Source: an uncultured Acidobacteriia bacterium
GTDB lineage: Bacteria; Acidobacteriota; Terriglobia; Bryobacterales; Bryobacteraceae
DNA length: 64,000 bases
Direction of reading: 5' to 3'
Assembly (NCBI GenBank): GCA_903851195.1
Contig: CAINNJ010000052.1
Location: forward strand, 1 to 64,000
Position 1 is the first letter of the stretch; every line of letters begins with the position of its first letter. The notes under the pieces are model-generated. The model searched no databases. It worked only from the letters and a program-made list of their open reading frames with translations, and was not told the origin of the DNA. Below are positions 18,220 through 27,500 of this stretch, one piece after another. The position numbers and the translations under genes are program-made.

Positions 18220-20583
18220 ATGGTTGCGGAGAGTCCTGCCATTTTGCGTGTCGTCGCCGTTCTCGTCATTCTGTTGCCAGGCTTGTTCGCGCAGAGCCCG
18301 CCGCCGGGTTATGCGGATATCGCGCAGCCGTTTCTCGCGAAGAACTGTGTTTCCTGCCACAACGCGAAGGTGAAGGTTGCGAACCTCGATCTGGCTGCGT
18401 ATCCGGCCGATCCGGCGGTTTGGGAAAAGGTGCTGGATAAGGTGAGCACGGGGCGGATGCCGCCCGCCGGTTCGCCCGCGCCCGCCAAAGCCGAGGTCGC
18501 GGCGGTGGACGGGTGGATCGAAAAGACGTTCGGGAACGCGGGTTCGAAGGATGCGGGACATGTGACGGCGCATCGTCTGAATCGCGTGGAGTACAACAAT
18601 ACGGTGCGGGATCTGCTGGGTGTGTCGCTGCATCCCGCCGACGAGTTTCCGCTCGACGACACGGGATATGGTTTCGACAATATCGGCGACGTGCTTTCGG
18701 TGTCGCCGCTTTTGATGGAGAAGTACGGGAAGGCCGCGCGGAATATCGCGCGCGTGGCGGTTTACGGCGAGACGGCGCCGCCCAAGCCTTCGAAGCTGAT
18801 CCGGTTTTTGGGGAAGAAGCTGCAGGACGATCCGACTGCCAATGCCCTGCCCTTTTCGTATCGCGGCGCGCTGTGGGCGACATGGGACTTCCCGGTGGAG
18901 GGCGATTACGAGTTCCACATGCGGGATGCGAACTATCGCCCGCGCGACCGCAACACGCCCCGGCAGAGAGAGCTCAGCCTGAAGCGCGGTCTGAATGAAG
19001 CGGAAAAAGCGGAGTTGAAGGAACTGAACCGCGTGTCCGATCCGCCGGTGAAGATGGTGATGACGGTGGACGGCAAAGAGGTGCTGAGCGAGATTGTCGA
19101 GGGGAATATCGACTTCGCTTACGCGCATGGCGAGGCCGTGGCGCGGGTGCATCTGACGGCCGGGGAGCATTCGTTCCGGGCTTCGTATCCGGAGTTCGCG
19201 GCACTGGAGAATCCGCGCGAGAACGTTAACCGGGACGGCCGCCGGAAGCTGTTTATCGATTATTTCGATATCGTGGGCCCGTTTAATCCGGTGGCGGCCG
19301 TGCCGGAAAGCCACAAGCGGCTGTATGTGTGCGGGCAGAAGACGCCGGAGTGCGCGAGGAAAATCATCGAGACGATGGCGCGGCGGGCTTACCGGCGTCC
19401 GGTGACGAAGCAGGAAACGGACGCCCTGGCCGGGCTGGCGACGATGGTGCGGAAGGATTCCGAGTCGTTCGACGAAGGGATCCGGGTGGCGCTGCAGGCG
19501 ATTCTGATGTCGCCGAATTTCCTGTTCCGCGTGGAGCACGATCCGCTGAGCGATTACGATCTGGCGGCGCGGCTTTCCTATTTCCTGTGGAGCACGACGC
19601 CGGATGAGGAACTGCTGCGCCTCGCCGACGAGCGGCGTCTGCGAAAGCCGGGCGTGCTGGAAGCGCAGACCCGGCGCATGCTGGCGGATGCGAAGGCGGA
19701 TTCGCTGATCGGAAATTTCGCGGGGCAGTGGCTGGGTCTCCGGCAACTGGACAAGCGCAAGCCGGATCCGGGGCATTTTCCGTTTGTCGACGATGAACTG
19801 CTGGAGGCCATGCGGCAGGAGACCACGCTGTTCGCGCGGGCCATTATGCGGGAAGACCGCAGCGTGCTCGATTTTCTGGACGGAAAGTTCAGTTACGTGA
19901 ACGGACCTCTGGCGCTCTACTACGGGATTCCCGGCGTAAAGGGCGAAGAGTTTCAGCGGGTGGAACTGGACGGTGTGAAGCGCGGGGGCGTGCTGACGCA
20001 GGGGGCGATTCTGACGGAGAGTTCCTACGCCACGCGCACGTCGCCGGTGATTCGCGGCAAGTGGGTGCTGGAGAATCTGCTGGGCACGCCGCCGCCACCG
20101 CCTCCGCCGGATGTGCCGTCGCTGGATGAGAAGAAGGTGGGCTCGGTGACGTCACTGCGGCAGAGTCTGGAAGAGCATCGCGCGAATGCGGCGTGCGCGG
20201 TTTGCCATACGCAGATGGATCCGCTGGGATTCGGGCTGGAGAATTACGACGCTTCGGGCGCGTGGCGGGATAAAGACGGCAAATTTCCGATCGACAGTTC
20301 GGGCACGCTGCCGGGCGGCGCGACGTTCAAAGGTCCGCAGGAGTTAAAGCAGATTCTGCGGTCGAAGCCGGAGTTGTTCGCGCGTAATGTGACAGAGAAG
20401 ATGCTGACCTATGCGCTGGGGCGCGGCGTGGAGCGGGCCGACCGGCCCGTGGTGGACGGAATTCTGCAGGATCTCGCACAGCACGATTACCGGTTTTCCA
20501 ATCTGGTGCTGGACGTGGTGAAGAGCAGGCCTTTCGCGGGCGCGGTGAGTTCGGGTGGAGAAGGAGTGAAGAATGCCTGGTAA
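18220..20583 (+). CDS. Exported multidomain c-type cytochrome (DUF1587/1595/1592/1588/1585)
   Basis: 787 residues. A signal sequence leads to a heme c site KNCVSCHNAK near residue 45. The known planctomycete/acidobacterial domain series follows: DUF1587 (HRLNRVEYNNTVRDLLGV, GFDNIGDVL), DUF1595 (RRAYRRPVTKQE, LMSPNFLFRVEHD), DUF1592 (LAARLSYFLWSTTPDEELL), DUF1588 (GVLTQGAILTESSYATRTSP) with a second heme motif ACAVCHTQMDPLGFGLENYD, and a C-terminal DUF1585 (TYALGRGVERAD). A segment near residues 210-340 resembles a carbohydrate-binding insertion. The family is abundant in polymer degraders, but no enzyme activity is established. It overlaps the next gene by 11 bases, so the pair is coupled. 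Confidence 0.9.
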   Translation: MVAESPAILRVVAVLVILLPGLFAQSPPPGYADIAQPFLAKNCVSCHNAKVKVANLDLAAYPADPAVWEKVLDKVSTGRMPPAGSPAPAKAEVAAVDGWIEKTFGNAGSKDAGHVTAHRLNRVEYNNTVRDLLGVSLHPADEFPLDDTGYGFDNIGDVLSVSPLLMEKYGKAARNIARVAVYGETAPPKPSKLIRFLGKKLQDDPTANALPFSYRGALWATWDFPVEGDYEFHMRDANYRPRDRNTPRQRELSLKRGLNEAEKAELKELNRVSDPPVKMVMTVDGKEVLSEIVEGNIDFAYAHGEAVARVHLTAGEHSFRASYPEFAALENPRENVNRDGRRKLFIDYFDIVGPFNPVAAVPESHKRLYVCGQKTPECARKIIETMARRAYRRPVTKQETDALAGLATMVRKDSESFDEGIRVALQAILMSPNFLFRVEHDPLSDYDLAARLSYFLWSTTPDEELLRLADERRLRKPGVLEAQTRRMLADAKADSLIGNFAGQWLGLRQLDKRKPDPGHFPFVDDELLEAMRQETTLFARAIMREDRSVLDFLDGKFSYVNGPLALYYGIPGVKGEEFQRVELDGVKRGGVLTQGAILTESSYATRTSPVIRGKWVLENLLGTPPPPPPPDVPSLDEKKVGSVTSLRQSLEEHRANAACAVCHTQMDPLGFGLENYDASGAWRDKDGKFPIDSSGTLPGGATFKGPQELKQILRSKPELFARNVTEKMLTYALGRGVERADRPVVDGILQDLAQHDYRFSNLVLDVVKSRPFAGAVSSGGEGVKNAW

Positions 20584-21925
20584 ACAGATGGAGCGGCGAA
20601 CGCTGCTGCGGGGAATCGGGACGGCGCTGGCGCTGCCGCTGCTGGATGCGATGATTCCGGCTTTCTCGCGCGCGGCGCTGACGAAGGCGCCGTGCCGGAG
20701 CGCGTTTCTCTATGTGCCGAACGGCATCATCATGGACCAGTGGCTGCCGTCGTCGGCGATGACCGGAGCGCCTGGAGCGACAGCGATTCCCGAGGCCCTG
20801 CCTCGCGTCTCCAAGGCGCTGCTGCCCGTCCGGAACGATGTGCTGCTGCTGAGCGGGTTGACGCAGAACGGCGGACGGGCGTTGGGCGACGGGCCGGGCG
20901 ACCACGGCCGGGCGGGCGCGAATTACCTGACCTGCGTGCATCCGAAGAAGACCAACGGTAAAGATCTGCAGGCGGGCGTGTCGGTGGATCAGATCGCGGC
21001 GCGGCGGCTCGAAGGGAAGACGCGGTTTTCGTCTTTGGAACTGGGCTGCGAGGAAGGCGTGCAGGGCGGCAGTTGCGACAACGGGTACAGCTGCGCTTAC
21101 AGCAACAGCATCTCCTGGCGGACGCCCTCGGCTCCGAATCCGGCGGAGATCCGTCCGCGCGCCGTGTTCGAACGGCTGTTCGCGGAGCAGGATTCGCCTC
21201 GCGAAGCGCGCTATCAGAAGAGCATTCTGGATGTGGTGACGGGCGATGCGCAGAGGCTGAGTTCGTCGCTGGGCGGGGCGGACAAGCGCAAGCTCGACGA
21301 GTATCTGGCGTCGGTGCGGGATGTGGAGAAGCGGATCGAGAGCGCGGAGAAAAGCAGCGCGCGGACAACGAAGCCTTCCATGGCCGCGCCGCCTTCCAGC
21401 ATTCCGGCGGAGTTCGCCGAACACGCGCGCATCATGTTCGATCTGATGACGCTGGCTTTCCAGACGGACGCCACGAGAGTGGTGACGGTGCTGCTGGCGC
21501 TGGAGCAGAGTCCGCGGGCGTACCCGGAGATCGGCATTCCGGAAGCGCATCACGGGCTGACGCACCATCAGGGCGACGCGGAAAAGATCGAGAAGGTCAC
21601 GCAGATCAATGCGTTCCACATGAAGCAGCTGGCCTATGCGCTGGAGAAACTGCGCTCCACGCCGGATGGGGACGGCATGCTGCTGGATCACGTGATGCTG
21701 ACGTACGGCAGCGGCTTCAGCGACGGCAACGCGCACGATCATGCGAATCTGCCGGTGGTGTTGGCGGGGCGCGGGTGCGGAACGGTGCGTCCGGGGCGGC
21801 TGGTGCGGTATCCGAAGGAAACGCCGATGGCGAATCTGTTCGTGGCGATGCTGGACCGGATGGGCGTGCCGGTGGAATCGCTGGGCGACAGCAACGGAGA
21901 ACTCGGCTATTTGTCGGACATTTGA
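20573..21925 (+). CDS. Tat-exported DUF1552 protein
   Basis: 450 residues. A twin-arginine signal (ERRTLLRGIGTALALPLLDA) indicates export in folded form. The body is DUF1552, with SAFLYVPNGIIMDQWLP, GDHGRAGANYLTCVHPKK, EAHHGLTHHQGDAEKI, MLTYGSGFSDGNAHDHANLP and LFVAMLDRMGVPVESLGDSNG. The family is related in arrangement to DUF1501/sulfatase-like alkaline-phosphatase-fold proteins. DUF1552 genes almost always follow DUF1592 genes, as here, so the two products probably act together in the periplasm. The ATG at 20573 overlaps the preceding gene; an ATG at 20588 is an equal alternative that puts the RR motif nearer the start. Confidence 0.9.
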   Translation: MPGKQMERRTLLRGIGTALALPLLDAMIPAFSRAALTKAPCRSAFLYVPNGIIMDQWLPSSAMTGAPGATAIPEALPRVSKALLPVRNDVLLLSGLTQNGGRALGDGPGDHGRAGANYLTCVHPKKTNGKDLQAGVSVDQIAARRLEGKTRFSSLELGCEEGVQGGSCDNGYSCAYSNSISWRTPSAPNPAEIRPRAVFERLFAEQDSPREARYQKSILDVVTGDAQRLSSSLGGADKRKLDEYLASVRDVEKRIESAEKSSARTTKPSMAAPPSSIPAEFAEHARIMFDLMTLAFQTDATRVVTVLLALEQSPRAYPEIGIPEAHHGLTHHQGDAEKIEKVTQINAFHMKQLAYALEKLRSTPDGDGMLLDHVMLTYGSGFSDGNAHDHANLPVVLAGRGCGTVRPGRLVRYPKETPMANLFVAMLDRMGVPVESLGDSNGELGYLSDI

Positions 21926-22914
21926 TGATGAAAAGACTGTTCGCCGCGATTTGCGGTTCGATTTTTGTTGGCTCCCTGGCGCTGCTGAGTGGCGCCGAGT
22001 TTCCCCAGGCGGAGATTACCAACGGGCTGATCAAAGCGAAGCTCTATTTGCCGGATACCGAAAAGGGTTACTACAGGGCGACGCGCTTCGACTGGTCGGG
22101 GCAGATTCCGAGTCTTGAGTATCAGGGACACCAGTATTTCGGCGAGTGGAATACGCGGCCGTACGATCCGAAACTGCACGACGCGATCATGGGGCCGGTG
22201 GAAGAGTTCAGCGACGTGGAGGCTCCGGGGTACGCGGAAGCGCCGGTGGGCGGGACGTTCCTGAAGATCGGCGTGGGCTTTTTGCGGAAGCCGGCGGAAG
22301 CGAAGTACGACCACTTCAAGACCTATGAGATTGTCGATGCGGGCAAGTGGTCCGTGAAGCGGCATGCGGACCGGGTGGAGTTCACGCAGAAGGTTTCGGA
22401 CAAGAAGACGGGCTACGGGTATGAGTACACGAAGGTGGTCCGGCTGGTGGCGGGGAAGCCGCAACTGGCGCTGGAACACCGGCTGAAGAATACCGGCACG
22501 AAGGCGCTGGAGACGGACGCTTACGATCACGATTTCTACATGCTGGACAAGCAGCCGACCGGGCCGGATGTGGCCGTGAAATTTCCGTTCGAGGTAAAGG
22601 CGGAGCGGGAGTGGAATCCGGGCCTGGTGGAACTGCGGGGCAAGGAACTGGACTACGTGAAGGAACTGGGGAAGGGCGAGACGGCCTTCAACAGCCTGAC
22701 CGGGTTTGGTTCGGATGTGAAAGACTACGATATCCGCGTGGAGAACAGCCGGACCGGCGCGGGTGTGCGGCAGACGGCGGACAGACCGCTGGCGCGAATC
22801 GTGTACTGGTCGATCCGCCCGACGGCCTGTCCGGAAGCCTATATTCATCTCGCGGTGGCGCCCGGCAAGGAGTTCACCTGGCGCATCGCTTATGACTTTT
22901 ATTCGGCGAAGTAG
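21925..22914 (+). CDS. Exported galactose-mutarotase-like protein
   Basis: 329 residues from the ATG at 21925, which overlaps the DUF1552 stop in the sequence TGATG. A signal peptide (AAICGSIFVGSLALLSGA) leads to a beta-rich domain resembling aldose epimerases or mutarotases in layout: EITNGLIKAKLYLPD, YRATRFDWSGQIPSLEYQG, LALEHRLKNTGTKALETDAYDHDFYML, and a late VYWSIRPTACPEAYIHL. The HNF/YDHDFY-like region is typical of the family. Its coupling to the DUF1592-DUF1552 pair suggests the trio works on one sugar polymer. The enzyme assignment is tentative. Confidence 0.7.
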   Translation: MMKRLFAAICGSIFVGSLALLSGAEFPQAEITNGLIKAKLYLPDTEKGYYRATRFDWSGQIPSLEYQGHQYFGEWNTRPYDPKLHDAIMGPVEEFSDVEAPGYAEAPVGGTFLKIGVGFLRKPAEAKYDHFKTYEIVDAGKWSVKRHADRVEFTQKVSDKKTGYGYEYTKVVRLVAGKPQLALEHRLKNTGTKALETDAYDHDFYMLDKQPTGPDVAVKFPFEVKAEREWNPGLVELRGKELDYVKELGKGETAFNSLTGFGSDVKDYDIRVENSRTGAGVRQTADRPLARIVYWSIRPTACPEAYIHLAVAPGKEFTWRIAYDFYSAK

Positions 22915-22917
22915 CGC

Positions 22918-24087
22918 TTACTTAATTTTGAAGTTCACTTCGATGGTGGCTTTCACCGGCACGGCTTCGCCCTTCAGGGTGGCGGGCTGAAATTTCCACT
23001 GCTCGACCGCTTCCACGGCTTTGGTGCCGAGGCCGGCATCCGGCGTGCTCATGACGTTAATCTGATGGGCCATCCCGTCGGCGCCAATGACAACCGACAA
23101 CGTTACCTGGCCATCGATTTTGGCGGCGCGGGCTTCTTCCGTATACTGCGGATCCACTTTGAAAATGACATGGGGCGCGGTCACCTCGCCGCCGATTTTA
23201 TAGACTTTCCCTTCGTTCGCGGCGGGCGCCTGCTGTTCGGCGTACGTCAGGCCGATGCAGCCGAGCAGCGCGATGGAGAGGACTCCCGCGAGGCGCAGAG
23301 ACGTGGTGGAGGAGGTACGCGGCAGGCTGCCATCGAGCAGGCGCGCGATTCTGGATTTGAGCGTTTGATGAGTCAGCATATGACACCCGATGAGTGAGGT
23401 TGAGGTGAGTTGTCGTGCGGTCGCGAGAAGAGCTTCCGCGTAATTCGCCGGCTCGAAGCCGGCGGAGAGAACAGCGTCGTCACAGGCGGTTTCCTGTTCC
23501 TCGCGCAACTGGCGCGCGACGGCCCAGACGAGGGGATGAAACCAGTAGACCGCGCAGGCGAGGTGGGCGATCAGGCTGGTCCAGAGATCTTTGCGGTGGA
23601 TGTGCGCGAGTTCGTGGCGGAGCGCCGCGACGCGCTGGTTGAGCGGCCAGGAATCCGCCTCGGCAGGCAGGAGAATGACCGGGCGGAACAGTCCGGAGAC
23701 AACGGGGACGGAGATCTCGTCCGCGCGGTAGACCGGGGCAAAGTCGGTAGTGCGTTCGGCGGTTCGCATGATTTTCGCCAGGCGCCGGTACCCGAGCGCG
23801 AGGCGCAGCAGGAGGACCGAAGTTCCGAGTGCCCAGAAGACCGCAAGCGTCGGAAAACGATGCGCGGCGGCCGAGGTGGAGAGCGAGGCGGCTGTCGTGA
23901 AAACCACCGGCATGCGAACCGCGATGGTGTGCGGCTTGAACGCGAGGGTGAGCGGCAACAGCAGCACACCGCTGAGGGCGATCGCGCAGATCAGGTGGCG
24001 CATGGCGGATGTGGAACGGCGCAGCAGGGGCAGCGCGCCGAGTGTCGCGGCCAGCAGAACGGTGACCTTCAGCAGCAGGACGATCAT
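22918..24087 (-). CDS. BlaR1-type M56 peptidase with C-terminal TonB domain
   Basis: 389 residues. The N-terminal half has hydrophobic segments and the M56 zinc motif RHELAHIHRKD (HExxH type), followed by YWFHPLVWAVARQLREEQE, which matches BlaR1/MecR1 peptidases. After a last membrane segment (LAGVLSIALLGCIGL), residues about 300-389 form a TonB C-terminal domain (VDPQYTEEARAAKIDGQVTL, WKFQPATLKGEAVPVKA) instead of the penicillin-sensing domain. The ATG overlaps the blaI-like stop by 4 bases. The product probably cleaves the BlaI repressor in response to an envelope signal. What the TonB domain senses or binds is unknown. Confidence 0.9.
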   Translation of the reverse strand: MIVLLLKVTVLLAATLGALPLLRRSTSAMRHLICAIALSGVLLLPLTLAFKPHTIAVRMPVVFTTAASLSTSAAAHRFPTLAVFWALGTSVLLLRLALGYRRLAKIMRTAERTTDFAPVYRADEISVPVVSGLFRPVILLPAEADSWPLNQRVAALRHELAHIHRKDLWTSLIAHLACAVYWFHPLVWAVARQLREEQETACDDAVLSAGFEPANYAEALLATARQLTSTSLIGCHMLTHQTLKSRIARLLDGSLPRTSSTTSLRLAGVLSIALLGCIGLTYAEQQAPAANEGKVYKIGGEVTAPHVIFKVDPQYTEEARAAKIDGQVTLSVVIGADGMAHQINVMSTPDAGLGTKAVEAVEQWKFQPATLKGEAVPVKATIEVNFKIK

Positions 24088-24485
24088 GATTTCTTCTCCT
24101 TCCGGGCCTTGCGGATCATGCCTTCCAGGTCTTTCAGATCTTCCTCGGAGAGCTGCGAGGCCGCGGGGTCGATGAACGCGGCCGCGGCGGCTTTGGCGGA
24201 GCCATCGAAGAAGGTTGAAATGAGCCGCTGGATGGCGGATTGTTTGGCGGTTTCGCGTTCGACGGCGGGCAGGTAAACGTATTTCAGACCTTCTTCGACG
24301 TGGCGGATATGGCCTTTGCGTTCCAGCACGCGGAGGATGGTGCGGACGGCGGAGTAGCTCGGCTCACCCGGCAGGCGTTCCTGAATTTCCTGCCCGGTGG
24401 CGCGCCCCAAGGTAAAGAGCACGTCCATGATTTGCCGCTCCCGGCGGCTCAGGCCGGCATCGAGCTGCGCAGAATTCAACACCAT
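24084..24485 (-). CDS. BlaI/MecI/CopY-family transcriptional repressor
   Basis: 133 residues. A winged-helix DNA-binding domain (LSRRERQIMDVLFTLGRATG, PSYSAVRTILRVLERKGHI) is followed by the BlaI-like dimerisation and cleavage region (YVYLPAVERETAKQSAIQRL) and a C-terminal helical tail. These repressors bind dyad operators and are inactivated by their M56 partner, encoded immediately downstream with a 4-base overlap. The first codon lies 6 bases after a -10-like TAATTT, without Shine-Dalgarno, suggesting a leaderless mRNA. Autoregulation is expected from the family. The divergent tricorn protease gene could be an additional target. Confidence 0.93.
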   Translation of the reverse strand: MVLNSAQLDAGLSRRERQIMDVLFTLGRATGQEIQERLPGEPSYSAVRTILRVLERKGHIRHVEEGLKYVYLPAVERETAKQSAIQRLISTFFDGSAKAAAAAFIDPAASQLSEEDLKDLEGMIRKARKEKKS

Positions 24486-24491
24486 GCGTAA

Positions 24492-24520
24492 AAATTAACA
24501 TCGCGCGGCGCCGGTGTCAA
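24492..24520 (-). promoter_or_regulatory. Promoter of the blaI-M56 operon, probably leaderless
   Basis: On the minus strand a perfect -35 TTGACA (24515-24520) is separated by 17 bases from TAATTT (24492-24497). Transcription would then start about 7 bases later, at or next to the ATG at 24485. No Shine-Dalgarno is present before that ATG. Confidence 0.55.
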
Positions 24521-24574
24521 GCGGTGTTTGCGCGCTAAGATCGTGTCATTCAATTCCCGCCCTCAGGAGGCCGC

Positions 24575-27500
24575 ATGCTTCACCGGATTTTTCTTATCGC
24601 CGCACTTCTGCTTCTCCCCGCGTTCGCCGACGCGCAGGTACGGTTATTGCGCCACCCCACTTACAGCAAAGGCAAGGTAGCGTTCAGCTATCTGGGCGAC
24701 ATCTGGGTTGCCAATGACGACGGCACGGCCACGCAGCGCCTGACCGACAATAAGGCGCGCGACGTGTATCCGCGTTTCTCGCCGGACGGCAAATGGCTGG
24801 CGTTCTCGTCGAACCGCGACGGCAATTACGACGTGTACGTGGTGGCGGCGGAGGGCGGCCGGCCGAAGCAGCTGACGTGGCACACCGCAAACGACACGGT
24901 GGTCGGGTGGACGCCGGACGGGAAGAATATCGTGTTCAATTCCGTGCGCGGGCGCGGGGCGTTTCCCAGTGTCGCGACGCTTTGGGAAGTGCCGCTCGAA
25001 GGCGGCATGGAACAGCCCCTGCCCACGGACTGGGGCTCCTTCGCGAGCTACTCGCAGGACGGCGCGAGGATGGCGTTCACGCGGCACCCCGCGGTATGGT
25101 CGCGGCAGCATTATCGGGGCGCTTACGCGGCGGACCTGTGGGTGATGGACGTGCGCGCGACCGACGTGACGAAGAAGTTCACGAAGCTGGGCGACGCGGA
25201 TTACAAGGGCAATTATCTGTGGCCGATGTACGGGCGCGGCGAGATCTATTTCGTGGCGGACCGTGTGGCGGATGAGAAGACGGTGAAGTTCGCCGGCGCC
25301 GAAGTGATGAAGAGCGTGAACAATATCTGGAAGATCTCCGAGAAGGGCGGCGCGCCGGTGCAGGTGACGCACCACACCAGCGGGAATCTGTATTTCCCGA
25401 GCATTTCGGCGGACGGGCGCACCATTGTTTACGAAGAGAACTTCGGGCTTTGGAAACTGGACACCGCGACGGGAAAAAGCACGGAGATCCGCATCAGCGT
25501 GAAATCCGACGAGAAGGAAAGCGAGACGCGGCTGCGCACCATTCGGGGCGAGGCGGACGCGTTCGATCTGTCGCCTTCCAATAAGCGGGTCGCGCTGGCT
25601 TCGCACGGCGAGATCTTCACGGCGGCGACGGAGAAGGGCGAAGTGCAGCGGGTGACGGAGACGTTCTGGCGGGAGCAGGATCCGCGCTGGTCGCCGAACG
25701 GGAAGTGGATCGCGTTTGTTTCGGACCGGACGGGCCGCCAGGAAGTCTGGCTCTCGGATGAGATGGGCAAGACGCAGAAGAAGCTGAGCGACGCGGACTG
25801 CGATAAATCCGCGATTACGTGGTCGCCGGATTCGAAGACGCTGTTGTGGTCGGGCTCGGATCATCAGTTGCGCCGCGTGGATGTGGATTCGGGTAAGACG
25901 GACGTGATGGTGAAAAGCGATGTGGGGGCGGTGGCGACGCCGCAGTTCTCGCCGGACGGGAAGTGGATCAGTTACACGAAGCAGGACCGTCTGACGCGTC
26001 CGCACGTGTATGTACGGCACCTCGAAACCGGCGCGGAGACGATGATCGGCGGGGACGATTTCCTGCAGTCGAGCGGCGCGAAGTGGACGGCCGATGGCAA
26101 GAAGCTGCTGCTGCTGGGCGGCGTGGGAGTGCCGAGCATGGCGGCGCTGAACCGCACGACATTGCAACTCTACAGCGTGGCGCTGACGCGGATCGACAAG
26201 GGTCCGGACGAAGGCGTGGACTCGGAAGCGCAGGCGGAGGCACTCGAAGCCGCGCCGCGCCGCGGGCCGGGGGGCGCACCGGCGAAGGTGGACGTGAAGA
26301 TCGAGTTCGACGGGCTGGACCGGCGGATTAAACAGCTCACGTCGATGGCGGGGTCCGTGACGAATGTGGTGCCGGCTCCGGACAGCCGCACGTATGCGTT
26401 TACGTCGATCGGCGGGGGTGAGCAGGGCGCGGGCGGCGGTCCGGCGATTTACACGATTGTGGAAGACGGCACGCGGCTGACGCGGCTTTCGACGGCAGCG
26501 GCGCCGGATCCTTCCGCACCCGTCGCGCCGCAGGGTGGCGGCGGTTTCGGCGGACAGAGCGAACCGCAATGGTCGAAGGACAGCCGGAATCTGTATTACC
26601 TGCAGGCGCGCGGAATTTATTCGATCGCGGTGCCGGCCGCTCCGGCGGGAGACACGGGCGCGGCGGCAGGTGGTGCGGCAGGCGGCGGGCGCGGCGGTGG
26701 ACGCGGGGCGGCGGCTCCCTTGACCGCGACGGCGGTGCCGGCGGCAGGCGCTGCTCCGCGGCGCGTGAACTTTACGGCGCACATGGAAATCAATGCGTCG
26801 GATGAGCGCCGGCAGGTCTTCGAAGAGGCGTGGCGGGTGATGAAATACCGGTTCTACGACGCGAAGATGCATGGCGTGAACTGGTCGATGGCGAAGGACA
26901 AGTACGAATCCCTGCTGCCGCACGTGGCGGACGTGGAAGAACTGCACGACGTGATCATGGAGATGATCGGCGAGCTGAATGCGTCCCACACGGGCATCAG
27001 CGGCGGCGACGTGGAACCGGGCCGTGAAGTGGCGCAGACGCATTATCCGGGCTTCGATGTGGAACCGGACGGCGCTGGAAATTTCAAGGTCGGCTGGATC
27101 TACCGGAAGGGGCCGGCGGACCACGAGTACGTGAAGATCGCGAAGGGCAATTTCATTGTCGCGGTGAACGGCAAAGAGCTGAAGGCGGGGGACAATTACT
27201 GGCGGCTGTTCAATCTGCTGCCGGGCAGCCGGTTCGAATTTCTGGTGAACTCCGCGCCGAAGCTGGAAGGCGCGTGGACGGTGGATCTGCAGCCGCTCAC
27301 GGCAGTGGCGCAGGGCAATCTGGAGTATGAGCGCTGGGTGGACGCGCGGCGGACTTCCGTGCGGGAACTGTCCAAAGGGGACATCGGTTATCTGCACATC
27401 CGCGCGATGGATGCGCCGTCGCTGGCGCGGTTCCAGAGGGATCTGGTGGAGAACCTGGACAAGAAGGCGCTGATTATCGACCAGCGCTTCAACGGCGGCG

